Shown: positions 18,980-28,842, counted from the first letter of the stretch. The stretch: DNA of 64,000 nt from Methylocystis echinoides (GCF_040687965.1 NZ_CP156084.1:1564501-1628500), one strand, 5' to 3'. Notes: generated from the letters alone by a model not told the origin. Translations and numbers: made by a program.

Positions 18980-20407
18980 TCACGCTCTTGCGCGGCGCGC
19001 CCGCACCCAGGCGAGGACGTAAGCGCGCAGCCCGACGATGTCGAAGATGAGAACCATCGCCCCGTAAATGGCGACGCCGGCGGCGATCTGCAGGATCAGC
19101 GTCGGAAAGCCCGGCGCCATGCCGCGCATCGGCGTCAAAGCGAGGAACATCACGGCCGTCCCGACGATGGCCGCGGAAAGATCCCAAAAGGACGGCCAGA
19201 CGGGTTGGGCCCTCAGCGCGAAATAAATCGTCGCCGCCAGGGCGGCGACATAGCCCGCCGCCTGGGCGACGGCGAGATTGGAGGCGTCTTTTCCCCAGGG
19301 CAGGACGAACAGGAAGAGAGTCGAGACAAGGGCGGCCGCGACGGCCGCGACGACCAGCGGCGCCGTGCGCTTGCTGATCTGGAAAACAGGGTTCACCCCG
19401 AAATTGATCATGCCCATGGCGAAGAGCCCGGGCAGCAGCAGGCCGAGATAATGGCCGAAGGGGCCGCGGAATTGCCCCGGCACGATCAGCGCCTCGACCG
19501 AGGGCATCACGAGCCATAGCCCGACGCAGGCCGGCAGCAGAAAGGCGAAGACGACGCCCATGTTGTGCGCGACCTGCTCCCGCGCCCGGCGTTCGCCGTG
19601 CTCCTCATGGGCGGCGACGGCGATCTGAAACAGCAGGACGTCGAGCGCCGAGCCAAAGGCCATGACGGCGCGCAGGCCGAGGTCATAGGCGAGGGCGAAC
19701 TGGCCGGTTTCGGCGAAGTCGTACACGCTCGCGACGATCGACCGCGCCGCGAGCGGCATGACCTGATAGAGCAGATGCGCCGCGACAATGGGCGCGCTAT
19801 AGGCCATGAGCAGCTTCACGGTGTCGATTTGCGCGTCGCGACAGCGCACGCCCGGGTCGCGCAACGCCTCGCGGGCGAAAAACACCGTGCCCAGCAGGCT
19901 GACGACGCCGCCCGCAAGCGCCACGCCCGCCGAACGGAAGAGCCAGGCGCCGGCGCCGATGAGGACGAAGGCCAACAGGTTCTTGACGAGAACCAGCCGC
20001 CCATAAGCGGCGTCCTCGAAGCGCGCGCGGGCGAGCGCCGTCGAATAGTCGAACAGTCCATTGGCCGTCGCCGTGAGGAGCGCGAGCAGGATGAGTTCAT
20101 TGTCGAAGTCGAGCCGCGGACCGATGAGCGAATATAGAACCGTCGTGACGAACAGAAACAGCGTGACGGCGAGAAACGACGTGCCGAGCGTCGAGCGGAT
20201 GATCGGGTCGTTCTCGCGCGTGCGCTGGGAGTAGAAGCGCGTCGCGGAAAGCCGCAGCCAGTCATAGAGCGCCGTCTGCACCACGACGGCGATGGAGAAG
20301 GCGAGCGCGAACCGCCCGTATTCCTCGGGGCCGAGAAATTTCGCGACCACCAGGCCGATAATGAAATTGGTGATGGTGTTGGCGAGGAAGGCGAGGAGGA
20401 CTTTCAC
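18980..20407 (-). CDS. polysaccharide/lipid flippase of the MOP (Wzx-like) superfamily
   Basis: A membrane protein with about 12-14 hydrophobic segments, beginning with AFLANTITNFIIGLVVAKFLG and showing LGPEEYGRFALAF, typical of oligosaccharide flippases. It probably exports lipid-linked glycans to the periplasm. The GTG at 20407 is chosen because the frame upstream (to 20509) consists of a palindromic repeat; this gives 475 residues. No glycosyltransferases or wzy are nearby, so its polysaccharide is unknown. Confidence 0.85.
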   Translation of the reverse strand: MKVLLAFLANTITNFIIGLVVAKFLGPEEYGRFALAFSIAVVVQTALYDWLRLSATRFYSQRTRENDPIIRSTLGTSFLAVTLFLFVTTVLYSLIGPRLDFDNELILLALLTATANGLFDYSTALARARFEDAAYGRLVLVKNLLAFVLIGAGAWLFRSAGVALAGGVVSLLGTVFFAREALRDPGVRCRDAQIDTVKLLMAYSAPIVAAHLLYQVMPLAARSIVASVYDFAETGQFALAYDLGLRAVMAFGSALDVLLFQIAVAAHEEHGERRAREQVAHNMGVVFAFLLPACVGLWLVMPSVEALIVPGQFRGPFGHYLGLLLPGLFAMGMINFGVNPVFQISKRTAPLVVAAVAAALVSTLFLFVLPWGKDASNLAVAQAAGYVAALAATIYFALRAQPVWPSFWDLSAAIVGTAVMFLALTPMRGMAPGFPTLILQIAAGVAIYGAMVLIFDIVGLRAYVLAWVRARRARA

Positions 20408-20417
20408 GTCAAGCCGG

Positions 20418-20530
20418 GCCCCCCTCCCCGAACCGGCGGTCTGGGGAAAAGATCGTTGCTCGCCCGATGGGAGATGCGAATGTCGCCGCCTTGCCATCCG
20501 TCCCGGCAAGGGGGAGGGATGGGAACCCCT
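20418..20530. repeat. palindromic CCCTCCCC-type intergenic repeat
   Basis: Between ileS and the flippase gene. One arm begins with CCCCTCCCCG and the other ends with GGGGGAGGGATGGG, with intervening imperfect pairing. It is another member of the family seen at 5.3, 38.2, 40.9 and 48.2 kb. Confidence 0.65.
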
Positions 20531-20564
20531 TCATTCGGCGCATGGGTGAGTCCATGGTCGCCGC

Positions 20565-23500
20565 TCAGCCGCTCCAGCGCCCGAGCGCCTTCAGTTCGCG
20601 CAGCGCCTGGGCGTCGCGCGGCGTGACGTCCGGAAAGTCCGGCTCGGCCGTCGTGGGGTCGAAATATTTCCAGGAGCGGGCGCATTTGACGCCCGGCGCT
20701 CGTCTCGGGACCACGGCGACGCCGCCGACCTCGGGCAGCCGGAAGGCCTCCGCCGGCCCGTCGCCGGCGACGATCTCGATGTCGGAGACGATGCAGATCT
20801 CCGCGAAATCGACCCCGTCCAGCTCCATGCGCAGCTTGCCGTCGGCGATATAGACGAGCGGCGCGGCCTCGAGCGACGATCCGATGCGCTTTTGCGCGCG
20901 CTCGATCTCGAGCGCTCCGGTCACGACCGAGCGGATGGCGCGCACGCCCTCCCATTTCCTCGCCAGCGCCTCGTCGCGCCAATGGGACGGAACGTCGGGG
21001 AAGGTCTCGACATGCACGGACAGGGCGTCCGGATAGCGCGAGAGCCACGCTTCCTCCGCCGTGAAGACGAGGATCGGCGCGAGCCAGGTCGTCACGCAGC
21101 GGAAGATATGCTCGATCACGGCGAGCGCCGCCTTGCGCTTCACGCTCGACGGCGGCTCGCAATAGAGCGCGTCCTTGCGAATGTCGAAATAGAAGGCGGA
21201 GAGATCCGTCGTCATGAAGGGCGTGAGCAGCGCCACGACGCGCTTGTAGTCATAGGCCGCATAGGCCGAGCGGATGTGGGCGTCCATCTCGACAAGGCGA
21301 TGCAGCATCAGCCTTTCGAGTTCGCTCGCATGCGCGAGCGCGGCTTCGTCGTCGGCGCCGTAATGGGCGAGCGCGCCGATCATCCAGCGCAGCGTATTGC
21401 GCAATTTGCGATAGAGATCGACAAAGGTTTTCAAAATCTCTGGGCCGACGCGCAGATCGTCGGCGTAATCCGAGGCCGCGACCCACAGGCGCAGAATGTC
21501 GGCCCCCGAATCGGCGATGACCTTTTGCGGCGCGACCACATTGCCGAGCGACTTCGACATCTTGCGGCCCTTCTCGTCGAGCACGAAGCCATGCGTCAGC
21601 ACGGCGTCATAGGGCGCGCGGCCGCGCGTGCCGCAGCTTTCGAGAAGGGAGGAATGGAACCAGCCGCGATGCTGGTCCGAGCCTTCGAGATACATCACCT
21701 CGTCTTCCCCGCCGTCGCGCTTTCTGTGAATGCCGGCGAGCGCGGGGAAGTTCTCGGGATCATCGAGCACGAAGGCGTGGGTCGACCCTGAATCGAACCA
21801 CACGTCGAGAACGTCGGCGACTTTCTCGTAATCGTCGGGATCATAGTCGGGCGCAAGGAAGCGTTCCGCGGCGCGCGTCTCGTACCAGGCGTCGGCGCCT
21901 TCCTGCTCGAAGGCCGCGACGATGCGCGCGTTCACGCGGGCGTCGACGAGAATCTCATGCGTGCCTTTCTTGACGAAGACGGCGATCGGCACGCCCCAGG
22001 CGCGCTGGCGCGAGACGACCCAGTCGGGTCGATTCGCGATCATGCCGCGAATGCGGTTCTCGCCGGCCGCCGGCGTCCATTGCGTGCGCGCGATTTCTTC
22101 GAGGGCGATCTCGCGCAGCGTTGGTCGATTTCCGCGGCCCTCGTCCTTCGAGACGGCCCTTCGGGCTTCCTCAAGATGAGGGTTCGGGACGGCCCCTTGG
22201 GCCTCCTCGGGATGAGGGTTCGGGACAGCCCCTTGGGCTTCCTCAAGATGAGGGTTGGATTGAGCGAAGGGCCGATCCATCGCAATGAACCACTGCGGCG
22301 TATTGCGGAAGATGACCGGCTTCTTGGAGCGCCAGCTGTGCGGGTATTGGTGCTTGAGTTTGCCCCGCGCGATCAGATTGCCGGCTTTTGCCAACTCCGC
22401 CATCACGGCGTCGTTGGCGTCGCCCTTTTCTCCCTTTTCGGTGAGCACGCGCTTGCCCGCGAAGCCCGGCGCCTCCGGCGTATAGAAGCCGTCCGCGTCG
22501 ACCGTATAGGGAATGCGCGTCTCGACGCCGCTCTCGGCGAGACGGCGGCCGTTCGCCATCCAGATGTCGAAGTCCTCGCGGCCGTGGCCGGGCGCGGTAT
22601 GCACGAAGCCCGTGCCGGCGTCGTCGGTCACATGGTCGCCGTCGAACAGCGGCACGTCGAAGGCGTAGCCGAGATGCGCGAGCGGATGGGCGCAGACGAG
22701 GTCGGAGAGCTCCGAGGCGGCGACGTCGCGCAGACGCTCGAAGCCTTCGACCTTCGCCGCCTTGAAGACCTCGGGAGCAAGCTTGTCGGCCAAAATGAAT
22801 TTGGCGCCCGGAAAAGCCCAGTTGTTCTCGGGCGCCTCCGTCACGCGGTAGAGGCCATAGGCGATCTTCGACGAAAAGGAGATCGCGCGATTGCCCGGCA
22901 GCGTCCAGGGCGTGGTGGTCCAGATCACGACGCGCGCATCGGAGAGATCGGCGCCGGCGCCGCGCGGGATCGGGAAAGCGACCCACACCGTGTCGCTCGT
23001 ATGATCCTCATATTCGACTTCGGCCTCGGCGAGAGCGGTCTTTTCGACGACCGACCACATCACCGGCTTGGAGCCGCGATAGAGCAGGCCGTTCTCGGCG
23101 AATTTCAAGATCTCGCGCGCGATGATCGCCTCGGCCGGATAGGCCATGGTGGCGTAGGGGCGATCCCATTCCCCGGCGACGCCGAGGCGCTTGAACTCCT
23201 CGCGCTGCACCGAGAGCCAATGCTCGGCATAGGCGCGGCACTCGCGGCGGAAGGCGATCATTTCGTCGGGTCGCGAGAAGTCGGGCTTCTTCTTGCCTTT
23301 GGCGCGGTAACTCTCTTCCTCGATCTTCCATTCGATCGGCAGGCCGTGGCAGTCCCAGCCCGGCACATAGACGCAGTCCTTGCCGGTCATGCGCTGGCTG
23401 CGCGTGACGACGTCCTTGAGGATTTTATTGAGCGCGTGGCCGATGTGAATGGCGCCATTGGCGTAGGGCGGCCCGTCGTGCAGGGTGAATTTCGGCCGGC

Positions 23501-23660
23501 CCTTCGCCGCGTCGCGCATCTTCTCGTTGAGGCCGATCTCCCGCCAGCGCTTCAGAAGTTCGGGCTCGCGCTGCGGCAGGCCGGCGCGCATCGGAAACTC
23601 GGTTGCCGGCAGATAGAGGCTCTTGGAATAGTCGGGCCCCTTGGGCGTCTCGTCGTTCAT
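20565..23660 (-). CDS. ileS: isoleucyl-tRNA synthetase with an in-frame repeat insertion
   Basis: Charges tRNA-Ile. The 1031-residue protein has the class I motifs HIGH (in [12 protein letters not shown]) and KMSKS (in [10 protein letters not shown]), the editing domain between them, and a C-terminal region in which the usual four-Cys zinc site is reduced to KCARSWK. At residues about 469-508, between [11 protein letters not shown] and [15 protein letters not shown], it carries three tandem units of the form [12 protein letters not shown] plus a trailing SKDEGRGN. This matches a palindromic DNA repeat inserted in frame. The segment is normally short, so the insertion is an odd feature of this gene. 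Confidence 0.96.
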   Translation of the reverse strand: MNDETPKGPDYSKSLYLPATEFPMRAGLPQREPELLKRWREIGLNEKMRDAAKGRPKFTLHDGPPYANGAIHIGHALNKILKDVVTRSQRMTGKDCVYVPGWDCHGLPIEWKIEEESYRAKGKKKPDFSRPDEMIAFRRECRAYAEHWLSVQREEFKRLGVAGEWDRPYATMAYPAEAIIAREILKFAENGLLYRGSKPVMWSVVEKTALAEAEVEYEDHTSDTVWVAFPIPRGAGADLSDARVVIWTTTPWTLPGNRAISFSSKIAYGLYRVTEAPENNWAFPGAKFILADKLAPEVFKAAKVEGFERLRDVAASELSDLVCAHPLAHLGYAFDVPLFDGDHVTDDAGTGFVHTAPGHGREDFDIWMANGRRLAESGVETRIPYTVDADGFYTPEAPGFAGKRVLTEKGEKGDANDAVMAELAKAGNLIARGKLKHQYPHSWRSKKPVIFRNTPQWFIAMDRPFAQSNPHLEEAQGAVPNPHPEEAQGAVPNPHLEEARRAVSKDEGRGNRPTLREIALEEIARTQWTPAAGENRIRGMIANRPDWVVSRQRAWGVPIAVFVKKGTHEILVDARVNARIVAAFEQEGADAWYETRAAERFLAPDYDPDDYEKVADVLDVWFDSGSTHAFVLDDPENFPALAGIHRKRDGGEDEVMYLEGSDQHRGWFHSSLLESCGTRGRAPYDAVLTHGFVLDEKGRKMSKSLGNVVAPQKVIADSGADILRLWVAASDYADDLRVGPEILKTFVDLYRKLRNTLRWMIGALAHYGADDEAALAHASELERLMLHRLVEMDAHIRSAYAAYDYKRVVALLTPFMTTDLSAFYFDIRKDALYCEPPSSVKRKAALAVIEHIFRCVTTWLAPILVFTAEEAWLSRYPDALSVHVETFPDVPSHWRDEALARKWEGVRAIRSVVTGALEIERAQKRIGSSLEAAPLVYIADGKLRMELDGVDFAEICIVSDIEIVAGDGPAEAFRLPEVGGVAVVPRRAPGVKCARSWKYFDPTTAEPDFPDVTPRDAQALRELKALGRWSG
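22138..22254 (-). repeat. palindromic repeat array inserted within ileS
   Basis: On the plus strand, a full palindromic unit (22138-22182, CCCTCGTCC ... GATGAGGG) is followed by two 36-base units (22183-22218, 22219-22254) that each end in GATGAGGG. Unit length is a multiple of three and all units are read in the same frame of ileS. The outer unit resembles an intergenic palindrome common in Hyphomicrobiales. Confidence 0.9.
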
Positions 23661-23887
23661 GGGTTCGCTAAACCGGGGTCGGGCGGCGCCGGGTGGGCCG
23701 GCAAGGTCCGCGTCACATAAAGGATTTGCGTAAGGAGCGCCAATCGCGCCAAAACCCGGACCCGACGCGAGACAAAGGCCTCAAGCGTGGGCCGGGCCGG
23801 TAATTCGTCTGCGCCAGGGGAACCGCATGCCTCTCTTTAGCAAGCGGCGCCCCTGCGGAAAAGCTCAAAAACCCGATGAAATCTCGC

Positions 23888-24181
23888 CTAGCGGAGGCGC
23901 CGGAACGGGCCGAAGCCGAGCTTGTGGGCGATCCACGCCCCGGCCCCGAGCAGAACGACCGCGGGCGCGAGGATGAGGAAGAGGCTCGAGAGGAAGAACA
24001 GGCCGAGACCGATGAAAACGAGCAGGGCGACGCCGAGGAGCAGGCTCTGGAACGGGCCCAGCTTGACGAATTTCACTTCGCCGGAGCCCGAGGAAATCCA
24101 GATGCGCGAGGTCGCGAAATCGTCCTCCGGCTTTTTTCCGGGCGGAATGATCTCGATCTCGCCTCTCGGCTCGTCGCTCAT
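23888..24181 (-). CDS. small membrane protein, unknown (97 aa)
   Basis: Not recognised as a named family. The start at 24181 (MSDEPRGEIEIIPPG) is preceded by GAGGG on the coding strand and gives 97 residues. An acidic/polar N-terminal half (EIEIIPPGKKPEDDF, then SRIWISSGSGEV) is followed by two hydrophobic stretches (about 47-68 and 69-85) and a basic end. An N-in/C-in hairpin membrane protein is likely. Neighbours are ileS (227 bases downstream) and an SGNH esterase (80 bases upstream), all on the minus strand. Confidence 0.75.
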   Translation of the reverse strand: MSDEPRGEIEIIPPGKKPEDDFATSRIWISSGSGEVKFVKLGPFQSLLLGVALLVFIGLGLFFLSSLFLILAPAVVLLGAGAWIAHKLGFGPFRRLR

Positions 24182-24261
24182 GACGCTATAACTCCCTCTT
24201 GCTGGCGCAAAGATAGGGGCTGGGCGGCCGGCCCGCAACGCCGCGCCGGCCGCCGCGGCGT

Positions 24262-24966
24262 CTAGCGGGCGCGCCGACCCGCGTAGCCGTAGCGTCCATA
24301 GGCGCCGAAGCCGTTCCCGGCGCCGTCGAGCGCCCGAAGCTCGCGGTCGACAAGCGGCGCCATGCGCGCGGCGATCACCTCGGACCCGGCGGCGTTGGGA
24401 TGCGCTCCGTCCCTTTGCATCAGACGCGAATTGCCGAAGGCGCCGTCGAGGAAAAACGGATAGAGCGGCACCTTCTCGCGTGCGGCGAGCGCAGGGTAGA
24501 GCGAGTCGAAGCGCTGCTTGTAGGTCGGATCGCGCTTCGGCAGCGACAGCATGCCGGCGAGGATGACTCGCGCGCCTTGCGCCTTGCTATGCGCGATGAT
24601 CGTCTGCAGATTGCGGTAGACGACGCCGGGTTCGACGTCGCTTCTCATGTCGTTGCCGCCGAGCTCGACGATCACGAGATCCGCCCCGCGGCTGAAGGCC
24701 AGCGGAATGCGATCCACGCCGACGGCCGTATCGTCGCCGGCGCGCGAGCTGTTCATGACTTGCACGTCGCCGTGTCCGCGGCGATAGAGCTGCCGACGCA
24801 GCGACCAGGCGAAGCCGGTTCCTTCCGGCAGATCGAAGCCAGAGGCCAGACTGTCACCGAAGATGAGCACGCGCTTGAGAGGGCGCGCCTGCGCCGCGTC
24901 CAAGCAGGCGAAAAGGAAGAGAGAAAGTAAAGCGGCCAGGAGCCGCTCGGCGCCGCGCATGATCAT
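24262..24966 (-). CDS. SGNH/GDSL esterase (TesA-like arylesterase)
   Basis: Periplasmic lipase/esterase of the SGNH family. A signal peptide is clear (residues 1-27, AALLSLFLFACLDAAQA with cleavage after AQA). Blocks are in order: GDSLASG (nucleophile Ser), a later Gly block, GGNDM (Asn) and DGAHPN (catalytic Asp and His). At 234 residues it is slightly longer than E. coli TesA because of a Gly/Tyr/Arg-rich C-terminal tail. Substrate range (thioester, aryl ester, lysophospholipid) cannot be told. Confidence 0.9.
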   Translation of the reverse strand: MIMRGAERLLAALLSLFLFACLDAAQARPLKRVLIFGDSLASGFDLPEGTGFAWSLRRQLYRRGHGDVQVMNSSRAGDDTAVGVDRIPLAFSRGADLVIVELGGNDMRSDVEPGVVYRNLQTIIAHSKAQGARVILAGMLSLPKRDPTYKQRFDSLYPALAAREKVPLYPFFLDGAFGNSRLMQRDGAHPNAAGSEVIAARMAPLVDRELRALDGAGNGFGAYGRYGYAGRRAR

Positions 24967-25094
24967 CCTCCATGCCGGAAGCAGTCAGCCCTGCAAGGAG
25001 GCTAGGGCCGGCTCAGCGCGGACCAAGCGAAGCGGGAGCAACTTTCTTTACGAGGCTTGCGCTGTTTGGCGGAGAATGTCAGCTCCGGGAAGGA

Positions 25095-26048
25095 CTATCG
25101 TTTCGCGAGGAGCGCGCGCGCCAGGGCGCTGTCCGCGTCCATCTGGGCGATCAGCGCCTCCACGCTGTCGAATTTCTGCTCGCCCCTGAGGAAAGCGTAG
25201 AACGCGACCTCGACTTCTTCGCCATAGAGGTCGCCGGAAAAACCGAAGACGAAGACTTCGAGAAGGGGCGCGCCATTGTCGAAGGTTGGACGGCGTCCGA
25301 AGCTCGCGACGCCGTTGCGCACGACCCCGTCGATCTCGATCGTCACGGCGTAGACGCCGTGACGCAGGCGGTTCGAGGGGTCGAGCGCGAGATTGGCGGT
25401 GGGGAAGCCCAAGAGCCGCCCGCGCTTGTCGCCATGGCGCACGACGCCGCGCACGAAAAAGGGGTGGCCCAGGAGCCGGCGGGCGGCTTCGACGTCGCCG
25501 GCCTCCAGCGCCTCGCGCGTTGCGGTCGACGACACCGCCTCCAGGCTGCCCTCCTCGTCCTGGGTGATCCTGTCGACGATCTCGACGGCGAAGCCGAGCC
25601 GCGCGCCCTCGGCGCGCAGGAAGTCGGCGTCGCCGGCGCGGCCGGCCCCGAAACGAAAGTCGTAGCCCGCGACGGCGGCCGAAACGCCGAGCTTCTTCTT
25701 CAAGATCTCCTCTGTGAACTCCCGCGCCGGCCGCGCGGCGAAGCTGCGCGTGAAGCTGAGCACGATCATGCCGTCGAGGCCGAGCCGGGCGGCTTGCGCC
25801 GCCTTGGCGGCGGGCGGGGTGAGGCGGAAGATCACCGGCCGGCCGGCGAAGACGTCGGCCGGATGCGGCTCGAAGGTCAACAGCGCGCAGGGCTTGCCGA
25901 GTTTTTTCGCGAGCGCCTGGGCATGCGCCACGACGCCGCGATGGCCGCGATGCAGCCCATCGAAATTGCCGATGGCGACGACGGCGCCCTCGAGCCCCTC
26001 GGGCGGGCGTTCGGGGTCGGAGGCGACAATGAAGGAAGGTTTTGTCAC
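25095..26048 (-). CDS. ribF: bifunctional riboflavin kinase/FAD synthetase RibF
   Basis: Makes FMN and FAD from riboflavin. The 317 residues comprise an N-terminal FAD synthetase domain (GNFDGLHRGHRGV, nucleotidyltransferase HxGH-like site) and a C-terminal riboflavin kinase domain with GRLLGFPTANL and GVYAV. Length is normal. Apparently a single gene; dps is divergent 146 bases away. Confidence 0.95.
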   Translation of the reverse strand: MTKPSFIVASDPERPPEGLEGAVVAIGNFDGLHRGHRGVVAHAQALAKKLGKPCALLTFEPHPADVFAGRPVIFRLTPPAAKAAQAARLGLDGMIVLSFTRSFAARPAREFTEEILKKKLGVSAAVAGYDFRFGAGRAGDADFLRAEGARLGFAVEIVDRITQDEEGSLEAVSSTATREALEAGDVEAARRLLGHPFFVRGVVRHGDKRGRLLGFPTANLALDPSNRLRHGVYAVTIEIDGVVRNGVASFGRRPTFDNGAPLLEVFVFGFSGDLYGEEVEVAFYAFLRGEQKFDSVEALIAQMDADSALARALLAKR

Positions 26049-26194
26049 GAGCTGATCCGATCGGCGGCGCGGGGCGTCAAACTGCCGTGCGGCGGGCCTG
26101 AGCGCAAGGGGACCGAAAAATTCGCCCGCCTGGACTCGCGCGCCCCGGGGGGCGCCATAGCTTAGGGGACGAGCCCGGAGCAGCGAGGAAGATC

Positions 26195-26677
26195 ATGAAG
26201 CTTCGCAACACCCGCAACGATCTGCCGTCGAATTCGAAAACGGCCGTGGTCGCCATGCTCAACGCCCGTCTCGCCGACGCGATCGATCTGTCGCTCGCCA
26301 CCAAACAGGCGCACTGGAATCTGCGCGGTCCGCAATTCATCGCCGTTCATGAAATGCTCGACGGCTTCCGCACCGAGCTCGACGCCCATGTCGACACAAT
26401 GGCCGAGCGCGTGGTCCAACTTGGCGGCGTCGCGATGGGCTCGACCCAGGCCGTCGCTCACGCGACGGATCTCGACCCCTATCCGCTCGACCTCGTGGCG
26501 GTGGAAGATCATCTCGGCGCGCTCGCCGACCGCTACGGCAAAGCGGCAAACTCAGTGCGGGCAGGAATCGAGACGGCGGAGAGCGCGGGCGACGCCGACA
26601 GCGCCGATATTTTGACGAATTATTCGCGCGCGCTCGACAAGTCGCTCTGGTTCATCGAAGCGCATTTGACCCAGTAA
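26195..26677 (+). CDS. dps: Dps-family ferritin-like DNA-protection protein
   Basis: Forms a dodecamer that oxidises and stores iron and protects DNA in stress and stationary phase. The 160-residue protein has [12 protein letters not shown] (ferroxidase His), and [21 protein letters not shown] supplies the acidic ligands of the neighbouring subunit; the C-terminal [10 protein letters not shown] is typical. A basic N-terminal tail (MKLRNTRND) fits DNA contact. GAGGAAG lies 4 bases before the ATG. It converges with the MaoC gene 7 bases downstream. No OxyR-like site was recognised upstream. Confidence 0.93.
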   Translation: MKLRNTRNDLPSNSKTAVVAMLNARLADAIDLSLATKQAHWNLRGPQFIAVHEMLDGFRTELDAHVDTMAERVVQLGGVAMGSTQAVAHATDLDPYPLDLVAVEDHLGALADRYGKAANSVRAGIETAESAGDADSADILTNYSRALDKSLWFIEAHLTQ

Positions 26678-26684
26678 AGCCGCG

Positions 26685-27161
26685 TCACGCCGTCGCCGGC
26701 TTCTCCGCCGGCGGCGCCGTGCGGGCGGCCTGTTCGCGCGAGGGGACCATGACCAGCGCCTCGCCGTCGAGCACGACCTTGCCGTCGACGAGACACTCGC
26801 ATTTGAGCTTGGCGCGGCGGCCCTTCTCGACGAGCTCCACGACTTCGACGACCACGGTGATGACGTCGCCGATCTTGACCGGCGCGCGGAAATTCAGCGT
26901 TTGCGACAAATAGACGGCGCCCGGCCCGGGCAGATACATGCCGATGACCGTCGAAATCAGCGAGGCGGTGTAAAGGCCGTGGACGATGCGCTCGCCGAAG
27001 CGCGTCTTGGAGGCGAAATGGTCGGAGAGATGGATCGGATTGCGGTCGCCCGAGAGATCGGCGAAGGCGATCACGTCGTCGTCCATCACCGCCTTCATCA
27101 GCGTTTCGCGCATGCCGACGCTCAGATCTTCGAAATAATAGATTTTGAAGGGCGTCGACAT
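26685..27161 (-). CDS. MaoC family (R)-specific enoyl-CoA hydratase
   Basis: Hydrates trans-2-enoyl-CoA to (R)-3-hydroxyacyl-CoA. The ATG at 27161 (MSTPFKIYYFEDLSVG) matches the family N terminus and gives 158 residues. The hotdog-fold active site is GDRNPIHLSDHFA (catalytic Asp and His), with RIVHGLYTASLIS following. The size fits the PhaJ/CroR-type small hydratase rather than mesaconyl-CoA hydratase, which is about twice as long. CroR-type enzymes take part in the ethylmalonyl-CoA pathway of Methylobacterium; a role there is inferred from methylsuccinyl-CoA dehydrogenase elsewhere in the window. Confidence 0.9.
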   Translation of the reverse strand: MSTPFKIYYFEDLSVGMRETLMKAVMDDDVIAFADLSGDRNPIHLSDHFASKTRFGERIVHGLYTASLISTVIGMYLPGPGAVYLSQTLNFRAPVKIGDVITVVVEVVELVEKGRRAKLKCECLVDGKVVLDGEALVMVPSREQAARTAPPAEKPATA

Positions 27162-27217
27162 CTTCGTTTCACCGGATCGTTGTAGAGTTGGACGGACAGA
27201 GGGCCCGACGCCCCCTT

Positions 27218-28126
27218 TTACCAGAAAACCGCGCGGGCCAAAGCGACGGGACGCGCGCCCGCCGCCGCGATGAGGCGTTCGAGCGCCGACGGGTCGACCT
27301 GCTCTCCGCTCGGGCGCAGCTCCTCGCCATGCACGCCGTCGGTGATGAAGACGCAGTCGAGCCCGGCCCGCCCCGCGCCGGCGAGGTCTGTCAGCGCGCC
27401 GTCGCCGACGGCGACAATGCGCGAATCCGCGACCGGCCGGCCGGCGAGACGCGCCAGCCGCTCGCGGGCGGCGGCGTAGACCGGCGGATGCGGCTTGCCG
27501 AACATCAGCACCTTGCCGCCCATCGCGGCGTAGCGCTCGGCGAGCGCCCCCGCGCAATAGACGAGGTCGTCGCCAATGGCGACGACAATGTCCGGATTGG
27601 CGCAGAGCATGACGAGATCGCGCGCTTTCAAAGCGGCGAGGCGCTCGTCGTAATCTTGCGGCGTTTCGGCGCGCTCCTCCAGGAGTCCGGTGCAGACGAC
27701 GTAATCGGCCTCCTCCGGAGAAACCTTTCGCACCGGCGCGCCGAGGCGGCGGCCCGCCTCCTCGAAGAGCCCGTTGTCGCGCGGCGGCCCCAGGTGATAG
27801 CAGGCCTGCCCCTTGCGTGAGACCATTTCGCGCAGCGTCAGCTCGCCCGCGGAGACGAGATCGTCGAAGGCGTCTTCCGGCAGGCCAAGCCCCAGCAGCT
27901 GCCGGCGCACCTCGGCGTCGGGGCGCGAAGCGTTGGTGACGAGCAGGACGCGCCCGCCCGCGGAGCGAAAGCGCCGCAGCGCGTCGGCGGCGGCGGGAAA
28001 ATGCTTCTTGCCGTCGATGAGCACGCCCCAGACGTCGCAGAGGATCGCGTCGTAGCGTCCGGCGATGTCACGCAGTCCGCCTATTTCCGGAATGCCGGCC
28101 GCCCGCGCGGCGGCTGCCGCCTGCAT
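27218..28126 (-). CDS. HAD-superfamily IIA hydrolase (TIGR01459-like sugar phosphatase)
   Basis: A NagD-like HAD phosphatase of 302 residues from the ATG at 28126. The first HAD motif is CDVWGVL, where the second Asp of the usual DxD is Trp, as is characteristic of this alphaproteobacterial subgroup. Motif II is LLVTNAS, the motif III Lys region is FGKPHPPVY, and motif IV is VGDGALTDLAGA. The start overlaps the stop of the upstream carbonic anhydrase gene (TGATG), so the two are co-translated. Substrate is unknown. Confidence 0.88.
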   Translation of the reverse strand: MQAAAAARAAGIPEIGGLRDIAGRYDAILCDVWGVLIDGKKHFPAAADALRRFRSAGGRVLLVTNASRPDAEVRRQLLGLGLPEDAFDDLVSAGELTLREMVSRKGQACYHLGPPRDNGLFEEAGRRLGAPVRKVSPEEADYVVCTGLLEERAETPQDYDERLAALKARDLVMLCANPDIVVAIGDDLVYCAGALAERYAAMGGKVLMFGKPHPPVYAAARERLARLAGRPVADSRIVAVGDGALTDLAGAGRAGLDCVFITDGVHGEELRPSGEQVDPSALERLIAAAGARPVALARAVFW

Positions 28127-28842
28127 CAAAATCGCGCCTCCTCGAGGGCCGCGGCATGGGCCTTCGCCGCCACGGGTCGAAATTCGCCCGAGGCTTCGTG
28201 GAGCGCGAGCAGGCGGCCGTCCATCACGCTGAAATAAGCCGCGTGAAGATGCAGATAGCCGCGCCGCTCGAGAATTTGCACCATGGGGAAGCTGCGCAGA
28301 TGGACGAGCGTCTGCTTGATCGATTCGAATTCGAGCTTCTGGAGATAGGCGGGGTCGTGCGGGTCCGGCGTGCGGCCGAGACGCTCGACCGCCGGCGCCA
28401 GCATCTTGATCCAGTCGCCGATGAAGTCGCTGTGGCTCAAACGCGGGGCGTCGGGATTGACCGAAATCTCGGCGAAGGCGCGCACGCCGCCGCATTGCCC
28501 GTGGCCGAGCACGACGATGTGGTGAACCTCGAGCGCCATGATGGCGTATTCGAGCGCGGCGGAGGCGCCGTGGAAATGGTCGTCCGGCTCATAGGGCGGC
28601 ACGAGCGCCGCCACATTGCGCAGCACGAAGAGCTCGCCGGGTCCGGCGTCGAAGATCGCCTCGGGCGCGACGCGCGAGTCGCAGCAGCCGATCACCATGG
28701 TCGTCGGCTTCTGGCCCCTGATCGCGAGCGTCCGGAAGCGGGCCTGCTCGGCGCGGAATCGCCCGGCCAGAAACACCTCGTAGCCCTCCACAAGGTGTGG
28801 CGGGAAGCTGCTATCGAGCGCCGCTTTGTCGTCGGGTTGCAT
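28126..28842 (-). CDS. beta-carbonic anhydrase
   Basis: Zinc enzyme interconverting CO2 and bicarbonate, probably cytoplasmic as no signal is seen. Start chosen at 28842 (MQPDDKAALD), 238 residues; a longer frame exists but has no family similarity. Zinc-site motifs are complete: CDSR (Cys54, Asp56, Arg58) and HGQCGG (His114, Cys117). It is of the classical bacterial type and clearly distinct from the partial enzyme at the start of the window. It overlaps the HAD phosphatase gene and is divergent from the CitE-like gene. Supplying bicarbonate for carboxylases of the serine and ethylmalonyl-CoA routes would be a sensible role (inference). Confidence 0.94.
   Translation of the reverse strand: MQPDDKAALDSSFPPHLVEGYEVFLAGRFRAEQARFRTLAIRGQKPTTMVIGCCDSRVAPEAIFDAGPGELFVLRNVAALVPPYEPDDHFHGASAALEYAIMALEVHHIVVLGHGQCGGVRAFAEISVNPDAPRLSHSDFIGDWIKMLAPAVERLGRTPDPHDPAYLQKLEFESIKQTLVHLRSFPMVQILERRGYLHLHAAYFSVMDGRLLALHEASGEFRPVAAKAHAAALEEARF

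Noticed and set aside
22138-22254. 36-base tandem units considered as a mini CRISPR array
   Set aside because: Units are contiguous with no unique spacers, lie within an essential coding frame, and no cas genes are nearby.
23661-23887. Gap after ileS start checked for a tRNA or small RNA
   Set aside because: No cloverleaf, anticodon arm or terminator could be traced; nothing supportable was found.
26141-26156. GCGCCCCGGGGGGCGC palindrome upstream of dps considered as an operator
   Set aside because: It is pure G/C, common by chance at this base composition, and matches no known Dps regulator site.
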